From Agromyces sp. Leaf222 (GTDB taxonomy: Bacteria; Actinomycetota; Actinomycetes; Actinomycetales; Microbacteriaceae), in contig NZ_LMKQ01000002.1 of NCBI RefSeq assembly GCF_001421565.1, positions 1 through 64,000 of the forward strand: DNA of 64,000 nt, written 5' to 3'. A program made the position numbers and the translations under genes. The notes under the pieces are model-generated. The model saw only the letters and a list, made by a program, of their open reading frames with translations, was not told the DNA's origin and made no database searches. Shown here one piece after another: positions 62,793 to 64,000 of this stretch. How positions within the stretch are numbered: position 1 is the first letter of the stretch; each line of letters opens with the position of its first letter.

Positions 62793-63206
62793 TCAGGCCG
62801 CGAGCGGAGTGAGCTGCAACACCGGGATCCGGCGATCGGTCTTCTCGAGGTAGTCGCCGAACTGCGGCTCCTCGGCCACGATCGCCGCGTATGCCTGCTG
62901 CCATTCGTCGTCAGAGATCTGCGTCGCCGTCACCGTCTGCGTCACGACCTCGCCGTCGACGAGCGCCTCGAGCTCGAACGTCGGGTTCGCGCGCAGGTTG
63001 TGGTACCAGGCGGGGTTCTCGGGCGAGCCGCCCTTCGACGCCACGACGCGCCACCCGTGCTCGTTGCGGAAGCCGACGACGGGATTCAGGTGCGTCTCAC
63101 CCGACTTCGCCCCGATCGAGTGCAGGATGACCAGCTTCGGACCCCAGTAGTTCTCGGTGCCGTTGCTGTTGCGGAACTTCTCTATGACGTCTTCATTCCA
63201 ACCCAT
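62793..63206 (-). CDS. Deazaflavin (F420)-dependent nitroreductase family protein
   Basis: 137 residues from ATG 63206. Small split-barrel fold of the Ddn group: LVILHSIGAKSGETHLNPV (cofactor-binding, with Lys-Ser-Gly) and ASKGGSPENPAWYHNLRANP, the family signature. Such proteins use F420H2, an actinobacterial cofactor, to reduce quinones or xenobiotics. A TTG at 63218 would add four residues. Confidence 0.87.
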   Translation of the reverse strand: MGWNEDVIEKFRNSNGTENYWGPKLVILHSIGAKSGETHLNPVVGFRNEHGWRVVASKGGSPENPAWYHNLRANPTFELEALVDGEVVTQTVTATQISDDEWQQAYAAIVAEEPQFGDYLEKTDRRIPVLQLTPLAA

Positions 63207-63303
63207 GCAGTGGGGCAACGCAGGCGCATCCCGGAATCTTCCCGAGGGCGCCGTGATCGGAGCCGGGACATGATCGCGGTGGCGGCCTCGCCCGTGAGCG
63301 TGC

Positions 63304-63345
63304 CATAATTACTTCCTGAACGGTCGGTCACTAATTCGATCGGAC
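63304..63345 (+). promoter_or_regulatory. Candidate promoter/operator of the thiolase gene
   Basis: An AT-rich patch with CATAAT (63304-63309, -10-like) followed by TGAACGGTCGGTCA (63317-63330), a near-palindrome of the TetR/FadR kind. No fitting -35 is clear. Confidence 0.35.
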
Positions 63346-63382
63346 ACGAACTTCGAAACGGACGATGACGTCAGGAGAGCAG

Positions 63383-64000
63383 ATGGCCGAGGCCTACCTC
63401 GTCGGAGGCGTGCGCACGCCCGTCGGTCGATACGGGGGCGCGCTCGCGAGCGTGCGGCCCGACGACCTCGCCGCGCTCGTGGTCGGTGAACTCGTGCGCC
63501 GCGTCGGCCTCGACGCCGCCGGGGAGCTCGGCGCGATCGACGAGGTCATCCTCGGCGCCGCCAACCAGGCGGGCGAAGACAACCGCAACGTCGCCCGCAT
63601 GGCGGTGCTGCTCGCGGGGCTCCCCGATGAGGTGTCCGGCATCACGGTCAACCGCCTCTGCGCCTCGGGCATGTCGGCGATCACGATGGCGGCCCAGGCG
63701 ATCCGCGCCGGCGACGCCGACCTCATCATCGCGGGCGGCGTCGAGTCGATGACACGGGCGCCATGGGTGCAGGCCAAGCCCGAGAAGGCGTGGGCGCGTC
63801 CGGGTGCCGCCTACGACACCTCGATCGGCTGGCGGTTCCCGAATCCCGAGCTGCTCGCCCGCGACAAGGCCACCTACGCGATGCCCGAGACCGCTGAAGA
63901 GGTCGCCAGGATCGACGGCATCACACGCGAGGAGGCCGACGCCTTCGCGCTGCGCAGCCAGCAGCGCGCCGCCGCCGCGATCGCCGCGGGCCGGTTCGAG
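63383..64000 (+). CDS. Thiolase (acetyl-CoA acetyltransferase / beta-ketoadipyl-CoA thiolase), 5' part
   Basis: At least 206 residues; the gene runs off the window. Begins MAEAYLVGGVRTPVGRYGG, a thiolase start, with the acylated active-site Cys93 in NRLCASGMSA and the GGVESMTRAP motif. The catalytic His and second Cys are beyond the end. AGGAGA lies 5-6 bases before ATG 63383; an in-frame ATG at 63365 is less likely. Role in beta-oxidation or aromatic breakdown cannot be decided. Confidence 0.9.
   Translation, partial: MAEAYLVGGVRTPVGRYGGALASVRPDDLAALVVGELVRRVGLDAAGELGAIDEVILGAANQAGEDNRNVARMAVLLAGLPDEVSGITVNRLCASGMSAITMAAQAIRAGDADLIIAGGVESMTRAPWVQAKPEKAWARPGAAYDTSIGWRFPNPELLARDKATYAMPETAEEVARIDGITREEADAFALRSQQRAAAAIAAGRFE

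Overview
The window is about 72% G+C, almost fully coding and strongly GC3-biased. It begins with the 3' end of a 5S rRNA, so it lies directly downstream of an rRNA operon. Gene content points to a high-GC actinobacterium, most likely Microbacteriaceae (Agromyces/Microbacterium-like): DUF6457 and DUF6510 genes, a MoaC-MogA fusion, a SigK-RskA pair, IclR-type hut control, TANNNT promoters six bases before start codons, and very frequent GGATGCC/GGCATCC words. No transposase, integrase, tRNA or CRISPR array was seen.

Layout. (1) 1-5.7 kb: 5S end, an FdhF/YdeP-type molybdo-oxidoreductase with its FdhD, an NAD-dependent epimerase-like protein and a HutG-like ureohydrolase. (2) 5.7-18 kb: SixA phosphatase; a molybdate locus (Mop/HTH regulator, modA, modB, modC); moeA; a TetR regulator divergent from an MmpL transporter plus YhgE/Pip operon; a moaC-mogA fusion and moaE. 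(3) 18-27.3 kb: a repeat-rich spacer, narGHJI on the minus strand, and a narK transporter preceded by a triplicated start site. (4) 27.3-31.4 kb: DUF6457 and mobA, a second moeA, then a sulfite-oxidase-like molybdoenzyme with its own FAD/NAD reductase and a DUF6510 zinc ribbon. (5) 31.4-38.8 kb: hutI-hutU, an M23 peptidase, hutH and the IclR regulator hutR. (6) 38.9-50 kb: DUF3105/DUF305 pair, S4 protein, DedA, an HExxH protein, an ABM-domain protein, a cupin, rskA-sigK, a fasciclin lipoprotein, small membrane proteins, YihY and an esterase. (7) 50-64 kb: a DEAD-box helicase with a long repetitive Arg/Asp tail, a collagen-like membrane protein, a 1425-residue GH30-ricin-GH43 enzyme behind twin LacI-type operators, a WxL-like/DUF916-like pair, an MHS-type transporter, ArfB, an F420-type oxidoreductase and the first half of a thiolase.

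Two themes join the parts. Molybdenum dominates the first 31 kb: uptake (mod), cofactor synthesis (moaCB, moaE, two moeA, mobA), cofactor insertion (fdhD) and three molybdoenzymes (formate-dehydrogenase-like, nitrate reductase, sulfite-oxidase-like). moaA and moaD are not in the window. Histidine use is split over three transcription units (hutG, hutUI, hutH), each with the same 16-bp palindrome exactly 55 bp before its start codon; the hutH copy also sits just upstream of hutR.

The strongest candidates for something undescribed are the tandem coupled mini-ORFs ahead of narK, two palindromic elements embedded in frame in hutI and mobA, the two-catalytic-domain galactan-degrading enzyme, the MmpL protein with a degenerate ABC-ATPase-like tail, and the sulfite-oxidase-like/FAD-reductase/DUF6510 cassette.
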